From assembly GCA_963769585.1 (NCBI GenBank), contig CAVYMJ010000006.1, positions 1,922,001 to 1,986,000 of the forward strand: a stretch of 64,000 nucleotides of DNA, written 5' to 3'. The notes under the pieces were generated by a model, which had not been told where the DNA came from, did no database searches, and saw only the letters and a program-made list of their open reading frames with translations. Origin of the DNA: SSC3 sp963769585 (GTDB lineage Bacteria > Actinomycetota > Actinomycetes > Propionibacteriales > Nocardioidaceae). Below are positions 8,483-17,631 of the stretch, one piece after another; the stretch's first letter is position 1; the number at the start of each line of letters is the position of its first letter. The translations under genes were made by a program, and so were the position numbers.

Positions 8483-9640
8483 TCAACGGAACGCGGATAG
8501 GTCAGCGCGGAAGGTCCACGGGTCGGTGACCAGCGTGCTCACCCGGGTCTCCACCGTATAGCCCTGGTCACCCAGGCCCGCCAGCACTGCCTGCTGTGCC
8601 ACGGGCAGCCAGGTCCACTCCGCCGACCAGTGGGCGACATCGACCAGGGCCGGTCCGTCCTGCTCGAGGAACTCGCCGGCTCGGTGGTGGCGCAGGTCGC
8701 TGGTCAGGTAGACGTCCGCCCCGCTGCCTGAGACGAGCTCAAGGAGGGCGTCGCCTGCACCGGCACCCACCGCGACCGTGCTGACCATCCGGTCGGGCTG
8801 GCCTGCCACACGGACGCCGTGTGCCGTGGCCGGGAGGGCATCGAAGACGCGCTCGCCGAACTGCTTGAGGCTGACCGGCTCGGCCAGCTCCCCGATGCGG
8901 CCATGGCCCCGAGTGGCGGGTGCCGAGCCCGCACCCAGCTCGACCACGTCGTACGCCGGCTCCTCGTAGGGGTGGGCGCCGAGCAGCGCGGCAACCACCT
9001 CGGCGCGCCGGGCCCGCGGGTAGACCGACTCGATCCGGGACTCCGGAACCACCTCGACGGTGCCCACTGTGCCGATCGTGGGGCGCGCGCCCTCCAGCGG
9101 CCGGAAGCGGCCCTCCCCGGTGGTCGTGAACGTGCAGGCGTCGTACGCCCCGAGGCGCCCGGCCCCAGCGCGGGTGACGGCCTCGCGCACCGCGTCGGCC
9201 GCTGAGTGCGGGACGAAGGTGACCAGCTTGTCCAGGCCGGTCTCGTCCGTGGGAAGCAGCACCCGCGGTTCGACGATGCCGATTGCCCGGGCCAACGAGT
9301 CGTTGACGCCGTACGCCGGGGTGTCGGCGTTGGTGTGCGCGGTGAGCAGCGCGATGTCGTGCTTGAGGAGAGCATGGACGACCCTGCCCTTGGGCGTGGT
9401 GGCCGCCACGGAGCTCACCGGGGTCAGGAGAAGCGGATGATGCACCACGAGCAGGTCGGCGCCGTACTCGACCGCCTCCTCGACGACCGCTGCCGTGGGG
9501 TCGATCGCGAACAGGACTCGCTCGACCCGCTGCGACGGGTCGCCGCAGACCAGGCCGACCTCATCCCAGTCGTCGGCCCAGCCGGGGTCGTAGAGGTGGT
9601 CGAGGACGCCCTGGACGTCGCGCAGCCGGGGAGCGGTCAT
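8483..9640 (-). CDS. Nif3-like dinuclear metal centre protein (GTP cyclohydrolase I type 2 family)
   Basis: A 385-residue NIF3/YbgI family protein. Metal-binding motifs are VVHHPLLL near residue 66, AHTNAD near 101, and in the C-terminal part DLRHHRAGEF and VDVAHWSAEW. The insertion between the two halves (residues ~130-240) contains the PII-like domain with HPYEEPAYDVVEL, typical of long actinobacterial members such as Rv2230c. Enzymatic role unsettled in the family. First gene of the operon with the zinc-ribbon and RNase H genes. Confidence 0.94.
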   Translation of the reverse strand: MTAPRLRDVQGVLDHLYDPGWADDWDEVGLVCGDPSQRVERVLFAIDPTAAVVEEAVEYGADLLVVHHPLLLTPVSSVAATTPKGRVVHALLKHDIALLTAHTNADTPAYGVNDSLARAIGIVEPRVLLPTDETGLDKLVTFVPHSAADAVREAVTRAGAGRLGAYDACTFTTTGEGRFRPLEGARPTIGTVGTVEVVPESRIESVYPRARRAEVVAALLGAHPYEEPAYDVVELGAGSAPATRGHGRIGELAEPVSLKQFGERVFDALPATAHGVRVAGQPDRMVSTVAVGAGAGDALLELVSGSGADVYLTSDLRHHRAGEFLEQDGPALVDVAHWSAEWTWLPVAQQAVLAGLGDQGYTVETRVSTLVTDPWTFRADLSAFR

Positions 9641-9710
9641 GGCCCGAGCCTATTGGCTTGCGTGGGCTACAGAACGAGAACAGGTTCCTGTCTTCTGGGA
9701 AGATGGCTGC

Positions 9711-10691
9711 ATGCTCACGCTCATCGACCCCGACGGTCAGGCTCATCGGCTCCCGCGGGTCGGGCTGAAGGTCGACGCCGCCGCGCTGGCTGACGCCACG
9801 GGCTGGACGCTCAAGCCGCAGGGCCTCTGCAAGGCGGACGTCTGCGTGCCCCTGCTGGGTCGCAGCATCGCCGCCGGGGACGGTCGGATCGACCTGGTCG
9901 AGTGGGCGGCCGCGCTCGGCCTCCCCCTGGCCTACGACGAGGACGTCGCGGCCGTGGCGAGCGCGGCCTCCGCGCGGCGCCTCGATGTCGCCCCGGACCT
10001 CCACCTCCCCGACCTCGACGGCACCCTGCAGCACTTCAGCCGTGGCACGGGCCGTAAGCGGGCGCTGACCACCTGGGCGTCCTGGTGTGGTTGCCGGCAC
10101 GAGCTTCCGGCCTGGCAGGCGCTGTACGAGGAGCTGGCTCCGCTCGGCCTCGACCTGTACGCCGTCGCACTCGACGACGTGGAGGCGGCGCGGCCCTGGA
10201 TCGAGAAGGCCGGCCTGACGTTCCCTGCGGTCGTGGACCCCCATCACGTGACCGCGGACCGCTACGGCATCACGAACGTCCCGTCGGTGGTCTGGGTCGA
10301 CGAGGACGACCGCATCGTGAAGCCGCCCACCATCGCTCCCGGCGACGACCGGTTCGTCGAGTTCACCAAGGTGGCATCCGGGCGCCACCACGAGGCGCTC
10401 CGCCGCTGGGTCCGCTCAGGTGAAGTCCCCGACGTACCCGAGGTCGCGGGGCGCACCTGGAACGAGCAACTGGCCCTCGCCCACCGACGTCTGGCCGCTC
10501 ACCTTCGAAGCGAGCGCCGTCCGTTCCTGCACCAGCTCGAACGTGCGGTAGCGCTCTCCCCCAACGACTGGACCGTACGCCGCGGTGGGATCGCGCTGAA
10601 GGGCGAGGACCCGTTCCTGGGCGAGGAGTTCCTTGCCCTGTGGACGGAGTGGGACGCAGCGGGCAGACCCGGCTACGTCGCGACTCCCTGA
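9711..10691 (+). CDS. thioredoxin-fold (TlpA/redoxin-like) protein
   Basis: A 326-residue protein without a signal peptide. The first ~90 residues form an uncharacterised domain (LCKADVCVPLLG). Residues ~95-230 form a TlpA/AhpC-TSA-like thioredoxin fold with TTWASWCGCRHELPAW around residues 121-136 and the cis-proline loop VPSVVWVDEDD. The active site reads CGC rather than CxxC, so classical disulfide exchange is doubtful. A C-terminal helical region includes TPR-like SLSPNDWTVRRGG. ATG 9711 is chosen because the in-frame upstream part overlaps the divergent Nif3 gene start. Its 3' end overlaps the convergent CHAD gene by 19 bp. Confidence 0.85.
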   Translation: MLTLIDPDGQAHRLPRVGLKVDAAALADATGWTLKPQGLCKADVCVPLLGRSIAAGDGRIDLVEWAAALGLPLAYDEDVAAVASAASARRLDVAPDLHLPDLDGTLQHFSRGTGRKRALTTWASWCGCRHELPAWQALYEELAPLGLDLYAVALDDVEAARPWIEKAGLTFPAVVDPHHVTADRYGITNVPSVVWVDEDDRIVKPPTIAPGDDRFVEFTKVASGRHHEALRRWVRSGEVPDVPEVAGRTWNEQLALAHRRLAAHLRSERRPFLHQLERAVALSPNDWTVRRGGIALKGEDPFLGEEFLALWTEWDAAGRPGYVATP

Positions 10692-11500
10692 CCCAGGCAG
10701 CGCGCCCGCAGCTTCCGCACCGCCTCGGCAAGGAGCTCCTCCGTGCGGGCCGCGACCCGCTCCTCCCGGGCGACGAGCACGTCGACCAGGTCGGACCGCG
10801 GAACCTCGGCGAGCCGCTGCCTGGCGACGACCGAGTCCTGGTGGTCGCCCAGAACGCCCTGGACGCTTCTCAGTGCCTTGTCGATGCCATCGCGCCGACC
10901 GCGCACCGACCGGACCCGCTTCACCGACTTGCGCAGGGCGTGGAGCTCCTCGTCCGACGCGCGGCGCGCCCGCTGCAGGTTGCGCACGACCAGTCCCAGG
11001 TCCGGTGGAGCCAGCGTGGTGGTCTCGGCCCCCACCGCGACGAGGGGACCGAGCCGGGCTTCGTCCAGCATCGCAACAAGCGCTGCGAACCTGTCGGTGG
11101 CCAGGGCCCGCCGAGCATCGGCGAAGGCTCGGGTGGATGCCCGATCGAAGTGCGCGAGCAGGTCGCGACCACCGGTCCGGCCAGCACCTGCCTTCTGCAC
11201 CGCCGTCCGCATCCGCTCGCTGACCACTTGGGCATCGCGGGCAGGGCCAAGGACGCCGGCCAGCCAGGACAGCTCGCGACGAAGGGGCCTCGCGGTCTCG
11301 GCCACCGTGTTGGGGGAAGCGAGCTCAAGGGTGCTGCGTAGCGCACGCAGGGCGACTCGTACATCGTGGACCAGCCGCTCGGGATCGATGCTGAGCTCGC
11401 GCAGTGCCGCGGCTACTCCGAGGACCTGGTCCGCGAGGAGCTCGGCCAGCGGCGGTCCCGTGGCCGCAGCAGGTGGCAATGCACCCCCCTGGTCAGGCAA
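10673..11500 (-). CDS. CHAD domain protein
   Basis: A 275-residue all-helical protein. CHAD signatures are HDVRVALRALRSTLEL near residue 45 and RSVQGVLGDHQDSVVARQRL near the C terminus, with regularly spaced conserved His and Arg residues. CHAD domains bind polyphosphate, shown for several bacterial and plant members; that role is inferred here. No CYTH domain is fused. The start is a TTG (11500); the downstream small gene's stop overlaps it by 8 bp. Confidence 0.9.
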   Translation of the reverse strand: MPDQGGALPPAAATGPPLAELLADQVLGVAAALRELSIDPERLVHDVRVALRALRSTLELASPNTVAETARPLRRELSWLAGVLGPARDAQVVSERMRTAVQKAGAGRTGGRDLLAHFDRASTRAFADARRALATDRFAALVAMLDEARLGPLVAVGAETTTLAPPDLGLVVRNLQRARRASDEELHALRKSVKRVRSVRGRRDGIDKALRSVQGVLGDHQDSVVARQRLAEVPRSDLVDVLVAREERVAARTEELLAEAVRKLRARCLGQGVAT

Positions 11501-11693
11501 TCAGACGCGCCAGCCTGTCGTGCGCGGACTTCTCGACCATGAGCGGCACGAAGTCACGGATCGGGGCGCCGTCGAACTCTCGGTAGGTCGCGTCCACGAC
11601 CTCGGAGACCCGTTGTGCGGGCATCTGGGCGAACCGTGCCGACAGCCGGTCGACGACCTCTTCGAGTGCCTGGACCTCTTCGTTGCTGGCCAT
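11493..11693 (-). CDS. small three-helix-bundle protein
   Basis: A 66-residue protein predicted to be helical throughout (EEVQALEEVVDRLSARFA, then VSEVVDATYREF, then IRDFVPLMVEKSAHDRLARL). It fits the small actinobacterial three-helix-bundle dimerisation domain proteins; function unknown. It overlaps the start of the CHAD gene by 8 bp and is probably cotranscribed with it. Confidence 0.85.
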   Translation of the reverse strand: MASNEEVQALEEVVDRLSARFAQMPAQRVSEVVDATYREFDGAPIRDFVPLMVEKSAHDRLARLIA

Positions 11694-11765
11694 AGTCCAT
11701 GGTCAGGGTCACCGGGGTGCGCGGCAAGTGAACGCTTGGCGAACAAGTCCTGGCGCCGGAGGCGG

Positions 11766-11837
11766 TGCGACGGGACGGTTTCGAACCGCCGACCGCTCGG
11801 GTGTAAACCGAGTGCTCTACCGCTGAGCTACCGTCGC
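11766..11837 (-). tRNA. tRNA-Val (anticodon TAC)
   Basis: On the minus strand: acceptor GCGACGG paired with CCGTCGC, D-arm GCTCAGCGGTAGAGC, anticodon loop with TAC, T-loop GGTTCGAAACC. CCA is not encoded. Confidence 0.95.
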
Positions 11838-12029
11838 CTGTGCAGTCGCAGAGACTACGCGAGCCGCGGCCGAGCCGACAAAACCGGCCACAGACGCGCG
11901 TAGGACCGCTGGCGTCTCGGGTCACCAGCGGTCCTAGCAAGATCTATTCAACCTCGTCCGAGGCCCTGCTGTCCCTAGGTTTCTCATATTCCGGATGTTT
12001 CTTTGCCAGAAAGATTCGGACGAACCGGG

Positions 12030-12488
12030 TCAGAGTGGACTTAGTGCCGCGGCGTACTGCTCAAGATCCCGAGGATGGCCGATCTGGTGATGCACCGCCC
12101 AGGCGATCTCGCCGCCGCGGTCCACGATGAAGCTGGAGCGGTTGGACACTCCCGTGATCTCGTTGAACACCCCAAAAGCCTTCGAGGCTGCCCCGTGCGG
12201 CCAGTGGTCCGACAGCAGCGGAAACCCGAGGTTGTCGGTGTCGGAGAGCGCGCGCAGGGAGAACATCGGGTCGCACGAGATCGCCACCAGCGCGACCTGG
12301 TCGTTCTGGAACCGCGGGAGCGCGTCCCGGAGCGCGCGCAGCTCGCCGTCGCAGACCCGGCTGAACGCCCAGGGGTAGAAGACGACCACCACGGCCTTGC
12401 GGCCGCGGTACGACGACAGCTCGACCGTCTGGCCGTGCTGGTCGCGCAGCCGGAAGTCTGGCGCCGCAGCGCCGACCTCGAGCGCCAT
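12030..12488 (-). CDS. ahpE: peroxiredoxin, AhpE-like 1-Cys type
   Basis: A 152-residue AhpC/TSA-family peroxiredoxin that reduces hydroperoxides. The peroxidatic cysteine is in FYPWAFSRVCDGEL near residue 45, with the conserved Pro five residues before the usual Thr position and the catalytic Arg in TGVSNRSSFIVD. Length and sequence are close to M. tuberculosis AhpE (Rv2238c), which also lies close to the aceE/DUF3052 region. Its ATG shares one base with the stop of the upstream acyl-CoA synthetase gene. Confidence 0.93.
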   Translation of the reverse strand: MALEVGAAAPDFRLRDQHGQTVELSSYRGRKAVVVVFYPWAFSRVCDGELRALRDALPRFQNDQVALVAISCDPMFSLRALSDTDNLGFPLLSDHWPHGAASKAFGVFNEITGVSNRSSFIVDRGGEIAWAVHHQIGHPRDLEQYAAALSPL

Positions 12489-14071
12489 CAGCTCTCCGCG
12501 AGCTCGCGCTTGAGGACCTTGCCCGTCGCGTTGCGCGGCAGCTCGGCGATAAAGACGATCTCGCGCGGAACCTTGTAGCGCGCCAAGTGCGACTTCACGT
12601 GCTCCTTGAGCCCGTCCTCGTTGACGGCGTCGTCAGCCACTCGTACGACGAAGGCCCGCAGCCGCTGCCCGAACTCCGGGTCGTCGACACCCACAGCCGC
12701 GGCCTCGACCACACCGGGATGGCGGGCTAGGCAGTCTTCGACCTCCTGGGGAAAGACGTTCTCGCCGCCGGAGACGATCATGTCGTCGTCTCGGCCTTCG
12801 ACGAAGAGTCTCCCGGCCGCGTCGAAGCGCCCGATGTCGCCCGACGACATGAGCCCGTCGATGACCTGCTTGCCGCCACCGCCGGTGTACCCCTCGAACA
12901 ACATGCCGTTGCCAACGAAGATGCGGCCCGGCTCGCCGGGGCTAGCGGGCCTGCCTGCGTCGTCGTACAGGCGGACGACCGTGCCCAACGGCGGCTTGCC
13001 GGCTGTACCGGGTGCCTCCCGGAGGTCGCCCGGCGTTGCGATCGTGGCGTACGCGACCTCGGTCGAGCCGTAGGTGTTGTACAGGTTGTCGCCGAACTGG
13101 TCCATCCATTCGACCCCGAGATCCCCGGCGAGCGCCGAGCCGGACGAGGCGACGACCTTGACCTGCGACAGGTCGTAGCGCGCCTTCACCTCCTCAGGGA
13201 GCCGCAGGATGCGCTGGAGCATCACCGGGATGACCACGACCTCGTCGACCTGGTGCTTCGTCGCGACCTTGAGGCACTCCTCGGGGTCGAATCTGCGGGT
13301 CAGCACCGAGCTGGTCTCCATCAGCATCGCCAGCAGCAGATGAGCAAGTCCCCAGGTGTGGAACAGGGGCGCGGCGATGTGCACCCGCCATCCTCGCCTG
13401 AGCGGAATGCGGGAGAGGAGGGCCACGGCTGCATCCAAGCCGGCCTCCGAGCGAGGAGCGCCCTTCGGAGTGCCCGTCGTACCGGAGGTGAGGATGATGA
13501 TGCGGCCAGGCTTCGGTGGCGGCTTCGGCCTCTGGGACGAGCCGGCCGCAATCAGTCCTTCGACGGTGGGGACGTCGCCCGTCGGGTCATCGACCCAGGC
13601 GAGCACTCGGGTCACACCGTGTACCGCTGAGAGCAGGCCCTCGAACTCCTGGTCGTAGACGAGCACGGTCGGCTTCTCCCGGGTGACCACCTCGACCAGC
13701 TGCGGGCCGGCGAACGCCGTGTTGAGGAAGAGCGTGTCCGCGCCGAGCTTGGCCGCAGCCAGGCTCGCGTCGACGAAGCCACGATGGTTGCGGCACATGA
13801 TCGCCACACCGTCACCGGCTCCCAGCCCAAGCTTGCGCAGGGAGTCGGCCAGAGCGTTCCCGCGTTCGTCGATCTCGCGGAAGGTGAGGGATCCGAGCTC
13901 GTCGACCAGCCCCTCGGCGTCGGGGGAACGTGCGGCCAGGGCGGAGAAGCCGCCGGCAAGGCCCAGGCCCCAGCCCTTGATCGCCTCGAGCGTACGGAAG
14001 AGCTTCACCGGGCCGATCGGCCGGACCAGCCCAGCCTCCGCGAGGATCCGGACCGACGCGGCCTTACTCAC
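12488..14071 (-). CDS. AMP-forming acyl-CoA synthetase (FadD-type)
   Basis: A 527-residue member of the ANL superfamily that activates a carboxylic acid, probably a fatty acid, to acyl-AMP and then acyl-CoA. Motifs are the P-loop-like ILTSGTTGTPKG, YNTYGSTEVAYATIA (A5 region), FVEGRDDDMIVSGGENVFPQEVE (A7-A8) and the C-terminal catalytic lysine in NATGKVLKREL. The GTG start overlaps the DUF3052 stop (GTGA). It stands in an operon DUF3052 - acyl-CoA synthetase - peroxiredoxin. The substrate cannot be told from sequence alone. Confidence 0.93.
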   Translation of the reverse strand: MSKAASVRILAEAGLVRPIGPVKLFRTLEAIKGWGLGLAGGFSALAARSPDAEGLVDELGSLTFREIDERGNALADSLRKLGLGAGDGVAIMCRNHRGFVDASLAAAKLGADTLFLNTAFAGPQLVEVVTREKPTVLVYDQEFEGLLSAVHGVTRVLAWVDDPTGDVPTVEGLIAAGSSQRPKPPPKPGRIIILTSGTTGTPKGAPRSEAGLDAAVALLSRIPLRRGWRVHIAAPLFHTWGLAHLLLAMLMETSSVLTRRFDPEECLKVATKHQVDEVVVIPVMLQRILRLPEEVKARYDLSQVKVVASSGSALAGDLGVEWMDQFGDNLYNTYGSTEVAYATIATPGDLREAPGTAGKPPLGTVVRLYDDAGRPASPGEPGRIFVGNGMLFEGYTGGGGKQVIDGLMSSGDIGRFDAAGRLFVEGRDDDMIVSGGENVFPQEVEDCLARHPGVVEAAAVGVDDPEFGQRLRAFVVRVADDAVNEDGLKEHVKSHLARYKVPREIVFIAELPRNATGKVLKRELAES

Positions 14072-14523
14072 CGGGTCGCTGACTTGGGAGCGACCAGCCG
14101 GGTCGCGGCCCAGTCCTTGCTCACGCCCGCCGTGATGGTGGTCGCCAAGCCGGCGATCTCGGCTGCCTCGGCGACATCGGCTGGCTCAACTGAACGCGGC
14201 CGGCCGACCTTGGGAGTCATCAGCCAGATGAAGCCGCCCTCCACCAGGTCGGTCAACGAGTCGACCAGACCGTCAACCAGGTCACCGTCGTCGTCACGCC
14301 ACCAGAGAAGAACAGCCTCGACCACGTTGCCGTAGTCGCCATCGACCATGTCACCGTCGATGGCGTTCTCGATCTGGACCCGAAGCTCGTCGTCGGCGTC
14401 TTCGTCCCAACCGAGCTCCTGGACGACCATCTGGGCCTTGAGGCCGAGCCGTACTCCTGCGTCCTGGACCTCCGCGCCACCTGGGGTGGGGCTCAACTCT
14501 GGTTCCTCCAACTCGTTCGACAA
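14068..14523 (-). CDS. DUF3052 family protein
   Basis: A 151-residue soluble acidic protein. The conserved features GLKAQMVVQELGWDEDAD and VVEAVLLWWRDDDGDL, followed by IWLMTPKVGRPRSVEPADVAEAAE, match the DUF3052 family found beside aceE across actinobacteria (Rv2239c-like). Function unknown. It is divergent from aceE with 179 bp between the two start codons. Confidence 0.93.
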   Translation of the reverse strand: MSNELEEPELSPTPGGAEVQDAGVRLGLKAQMVVQELGWDEDADDELRVQIENAIDGDMVDGDYGNVVEAVLLWWRDDDGDLVDGLVDSLTDLVEGGFIWLMTPKVGRPRSVEPADVAEAAEIAGLATTITAGVSKDWAATRLVAPKSATR

Positions 14524-14702
14524 CCTGACCTTGCGCGTAGTCCATCGGGTTTACGCCGGGTGCGCAAGCGTTTCCACCGACCTGGTCACAGGTCGGCGAC
14601 CCAGGATGTCATGGCGGGAGGGTCCGCGCGCGGGCGGTCGGGCGGCTGAGCGCTACCGCCCAGTAGATTTGCTCCCCCCTCCGAGCGTGCGACGATGCGT
14701 GG

Positions 14703-17456
14703 GTGGCTGACTCATACGAACGCCCTTCCGTGATCCACGAGGGCCTCCCCACCCAGCTTCCCGACATCGACACCGACGAGACCCGTGAGTGGCTCGAGTC
14801 GCTGGACAGGCTGATTGACGACCGCGGCCGTTCGCGTGCCCGCTTCGTGATGCTCAAGCTCCTCGAGCGGGCTCGCGAGAAGCAGGTAGGCGTTCCAGGA
14901 CTGCGCAGCACCGACTACATCAACACGATCCCACCCGAGCTCGAGCCCTGGTTCCCGGGAGACGAGGAGATCGAGCGCCGGATCCGGGCGTTCATCAGGT
15001 GGAACGCCGCAGTGATGGTCTCCGGCGCGAACCGCAAGGGGCTCGAGGTCGGTGGGCACATCGCTACCTACCAGTCCTCGGCGTCGCTCTACGAGGTCGG
15101 GTTCAACCACTTCTTCAAGGGCCACGACGCCCCTGGAGGAGGAGACCAGGTCTTCATCCAGGGCCACGCGTCACCCGGGATCTACGCCCGCGCGTTCCTG
15201 GAAGGACGACTCACCGACACCCAGCTCTCCCGGTTCCGCCAGGAGGTGCAGCACGGTGTCGGTCAGGGACTCTCGTCGTACCCGCACCCGCGGCTGATGC
15301 CGGACTTCTGGGAGTTCCCGACCGTGTCGATGGGCCTGACCGCCCTGAACTCGATCTACCAGGCACGCTTCAACCGGTACCTGAGCAACCGTGGCATCAA
15401 GGACACCTCCCAGCAGCACGTCTGGGCGTTCCTGGGTGACGGCGAGATGGGCGAGCCCGAGTCGCTCGGCGCCATCTCGCTGGCGGCACGCGAGGAGCTG
15501 GACAACCTCACCTTCGTCGTCAACTGCAACCTGCAGCAGCTCGACGGCCCGGTCCGCGGCAACGGCAAGATCATCCAGGAGCTCGAGTCGGTCTTCCGCG
15601 GTGCGGGCTGGAACGTCATCAAGGTCGTCTGGGGACGCGAGTGGGACGAGCTCCTGGCCCGCGACGTCGACGGCGTACTCGTGAACCGGATGAACACCAC
15701 CCCGGACGGGCAGTTCCAGACCTACTCAGTGGAGTCGGGCGAGTACATCCGCGAGTCCTTCTTCGGCGGTGACCCGCGGCTCAAGTCCCTGGTTGCCCAC
15801 ATGAGCGACGACCAGATCCGCAAGCTCCCCCGTGGCGGCCATGACTACCGCAAGGTCTTCGCCGCCTTCGACGCCGCCTCGAAGCATGTCGGGCAGCCGA
15901 CCGTCATCCTTGCCAAGACCATCAAGGGCTGGACAGTCGACTCCCTGGAGGGCAAGAACGCCACGCACCAGATGAAGAAGCTGACGGTCACCGACCTGAA
16001 GCGCTTCCGGGACCGGCTCTACCTTCCGATGAGCGACCGCGACATCGACGAGGCCTACGAGCGCACCGGGGCGGCGCCGTTCTTCCACCCCGGCCCGAAG
16101 GCCCCCGAGATCGAGTACATGATGGAACGGCGCAAGCAGCTCGGCGGCTCGCTGCCCAAGCGGGTCGTGAACGCCAAGGACCTCAAACTGCCCGGCGACG
16201 AGATGTACGCCGAGCTCAAGCAGGGCTCGGGCAAGCAGGCGATCGCCAGCACCATGGCCGTCGTACGGCTGCTCAAGGACTGGATGAAGGACCCCGAGAT
16301 CGGTCAGCGCCTCGTCCCGATCGCGCCCGACGAGTTCCGCACCTTCGGCATGGACTCGATGTTCTCCACCGCGAAGCTGTACAACCCGCACGGCCAGACC
16401 TACGAGGCGGTGGACCGCAAGCTGCTCCTCGCGTACAAGGAGTCCGCCCAGGGTCAGATGCTGCACGAAGGGATCTCCGAGGCGGGCTCGATGGCCTCGG
16501 CGACGGCCGCAGGCTCGGCGTACTCGACGCACGGCGAGCACATGATCCCCTTCTACATCTTCTACTCGATGTTCGGGTTCCAGCGGACCGGCGACTCGAT
16601 CTGGGCGATGGCCGACCAGCTCGCCCGAGGGTTCCTGATCGGAGCCACGGCGGGCCGAACCACCCTGACCGGAGAGGGCCTGCAGCACGCCGACGGTCAC
16701 TCGCCGCTTCTGGCCGCGACCAACCCGGCGGTCGTGCACTACGACCCCGCGATGGCCTACGAGATCAGCCACATCATGCAGGACGGCCTGCGCCGGATGT
16801 ACGGCGAGAACGCCGAGAACGTCATCTACTACCTGACCGTCTACAACGAGCCGAACGTGCAGCCCGCCGAACCGGCCGACCTCGACGTCGCGGGACTGCT
16901 CAAGGGGATCTACAAGGTCTCGACCGCTCCGTCGACCGAGAGCCCACGGGTCCAGTTGCTCGCCTCAGGAGTCGGCTTCCCCTGGATCACCGAGGCCGCC
17001 CGACTGCTGGCCGAGGAGTGGGGCGTCGCGGCGGACACCTGGTCGGTGACGTCGTGGAACGAGCTCGCCCGTGACGCCGTCGAGGCGGAGAGGCACAACC
17101 TCCTCAACCCGTCGGCCGAGGCTCACGTTCCCTACGTCACCTCCAAGCTGGCCGAGGCCAACGGCCCGTTCGTGGCCGTCAGCGACTACATGCGTGCGGT
17201 CCCGAACCAGATCGCCAAGTGGGTGCCCGGCGACTTCCACGCGCTAGGTACCGACGGGTTCGGCCTGGCCGACACGCGACCGGCCGCCCGCCGGTACTTC
17301 CAGGTCGACGCCCAGTCGGTCGTCGTACAGGCTCTCGCCGCGCTCGCTGCCCGAGGCGAGGTCAAACAGGAGAGCGTGCAGGAGGCCCTCGACCGGTACC
17401 GCATCGACGACCCCACTGCGGTGGCAGGCGTGATGCAGGAGGGCGGCGACGCCTAG
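14703..17456 (+). CDS. aceE: pyruvate dehydrogenase E1 component, homodimeric type
   Basis: A 917-residue thiamine-diphosphate enzyme that decarboxylates pyruvate and acetylates the lipoyl domain of E2. The TPP-binding motif GDGEMGEPES runs to NCNLQQLDGPVRGN around residues 244-283. The family's conserved His-rich loop GGHIATYQSSASLYEVGFNHF is near residue 116. The C-terminal transketolase-like domain carries GRTTLTGEGLQHADGHS. It starts with GTG and no clear ribosome binding site is present. E2 and E3 genes are not adjacent, as is usual in actinobacteria. Confidence 0.98.
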   Translation: MADSYERPSVIHEGLPTQLPDIDTDETREWLESLDRLIDDRGRSRARFVMLKLLERAREKQVGVPGLRSTDYINTIPPELEPWFPGDEEIERRIRAFIRWNAAVMVSGANRKGLEVGGHIATYQSSASLYEVGFNHFFKGHDAPGGGDQVFIQGHASPGIYARAFLEGRLTDTQLSRFRQEVQHGVGQGLSSYPHPRLMPDFWEFPTVSMGLTALNSIYQARFNRYLSNRGIKDTSQQHVWAFLGDGEMGEPESLGAISLAAREELDNLTFVVNCNLQQLDGPVRGNGKIIQELESVFRGAGWNVIKVVWGREWDELLARDVDGVLVNRMNTTPDGQFQTYSVESGEYIRESFFGGDPRLKSLVAHMSDDQIRKLPRGGHDYRKVFAAFDAASKHVGQPTVILAKTIKGWTVDSLEGKNATHQMKKLTVTDLKRFRDRLYLPMSDRDIDEAYERTGAAPFFHPGPKAPEIEYMMERRKQLGGSLPKRVVNAKDLKLPGDEMYAELKQGSGKQAIASTMAVVRLLKDWMKDPEIGQRLVPIAPDEFRTFGMDSMFSTAKLYNPHGQTYEAVDRKLLLAYKESAQGQMLHEGISEAGSMASATAAGSAYSTHGEHMIPFYIFYSMFGFQRTGDSIWAMADQLARGFLIGATAGRTTLTGEGLQHADGHSPLLAATNPAVVHYDPAMAYEISHIMQDGLRRMYGENAENVIYYLTVYNEPNVQPAEPADLDVAGLLKGIYKVSTAPSTESPRVQLLASGVGFPWITEAARLLAEEWGVAADTWSVTSWNELARDAVEAERHNLLNPSAEAHVPYVTSKLAEANGPFVAVSDYMRAVPNQIAKWVPGDFHALGTDGFGLADTRPAARRYFQVDAQSVVVQALAALAARGEVKQESVQEALDRYRIDDPTAVAGVMQEGGDA

Positions 17457-17470
17457 CCTGCTGCGGTGGG

Positions 17471-17602
17471 GATGAATCCCACGGTCCCGTGGGAATCATC
17501 CGCTCCCCCATTGTCGCGACACACGGGAACCGGATGGATCCCACGGTCCCGTGGGAATCATCCGCTCCCCCACTGTCGCGACATGCGGGAACCGGATGGA
17601 TC
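17471..17602. repeat. 62-bp tandem repeat (two full copies, start of a third) with internal palindromes
   Basis: Copies start at 17471 and 17533 and differ at only a few positions; a third begins at 17595 but diverges after about 8 bp. Each copy contains an inverted repeat TCCCACGG-TC-CCGTGGGA (first copy 17477-17494) and the palindrome TGTCGCGACA (first copy 17512-17521). The repeat lies between the convergent aceE and hydrolase genes, so it may act as a transcription terminator or be a REP-like intergenic element. Confidence 0.85.
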
Positions 17603-17631
17603 GCGGGGGAAGCGTGTCCCCCGGTGGCGTG

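Noticed and set aside
17471..17602. Tandem repeat interpreted as a CRISPR array
   Set aside because: Only two units, the entire 62 bp is repeated with no unique spacer, and no cas genes are present.
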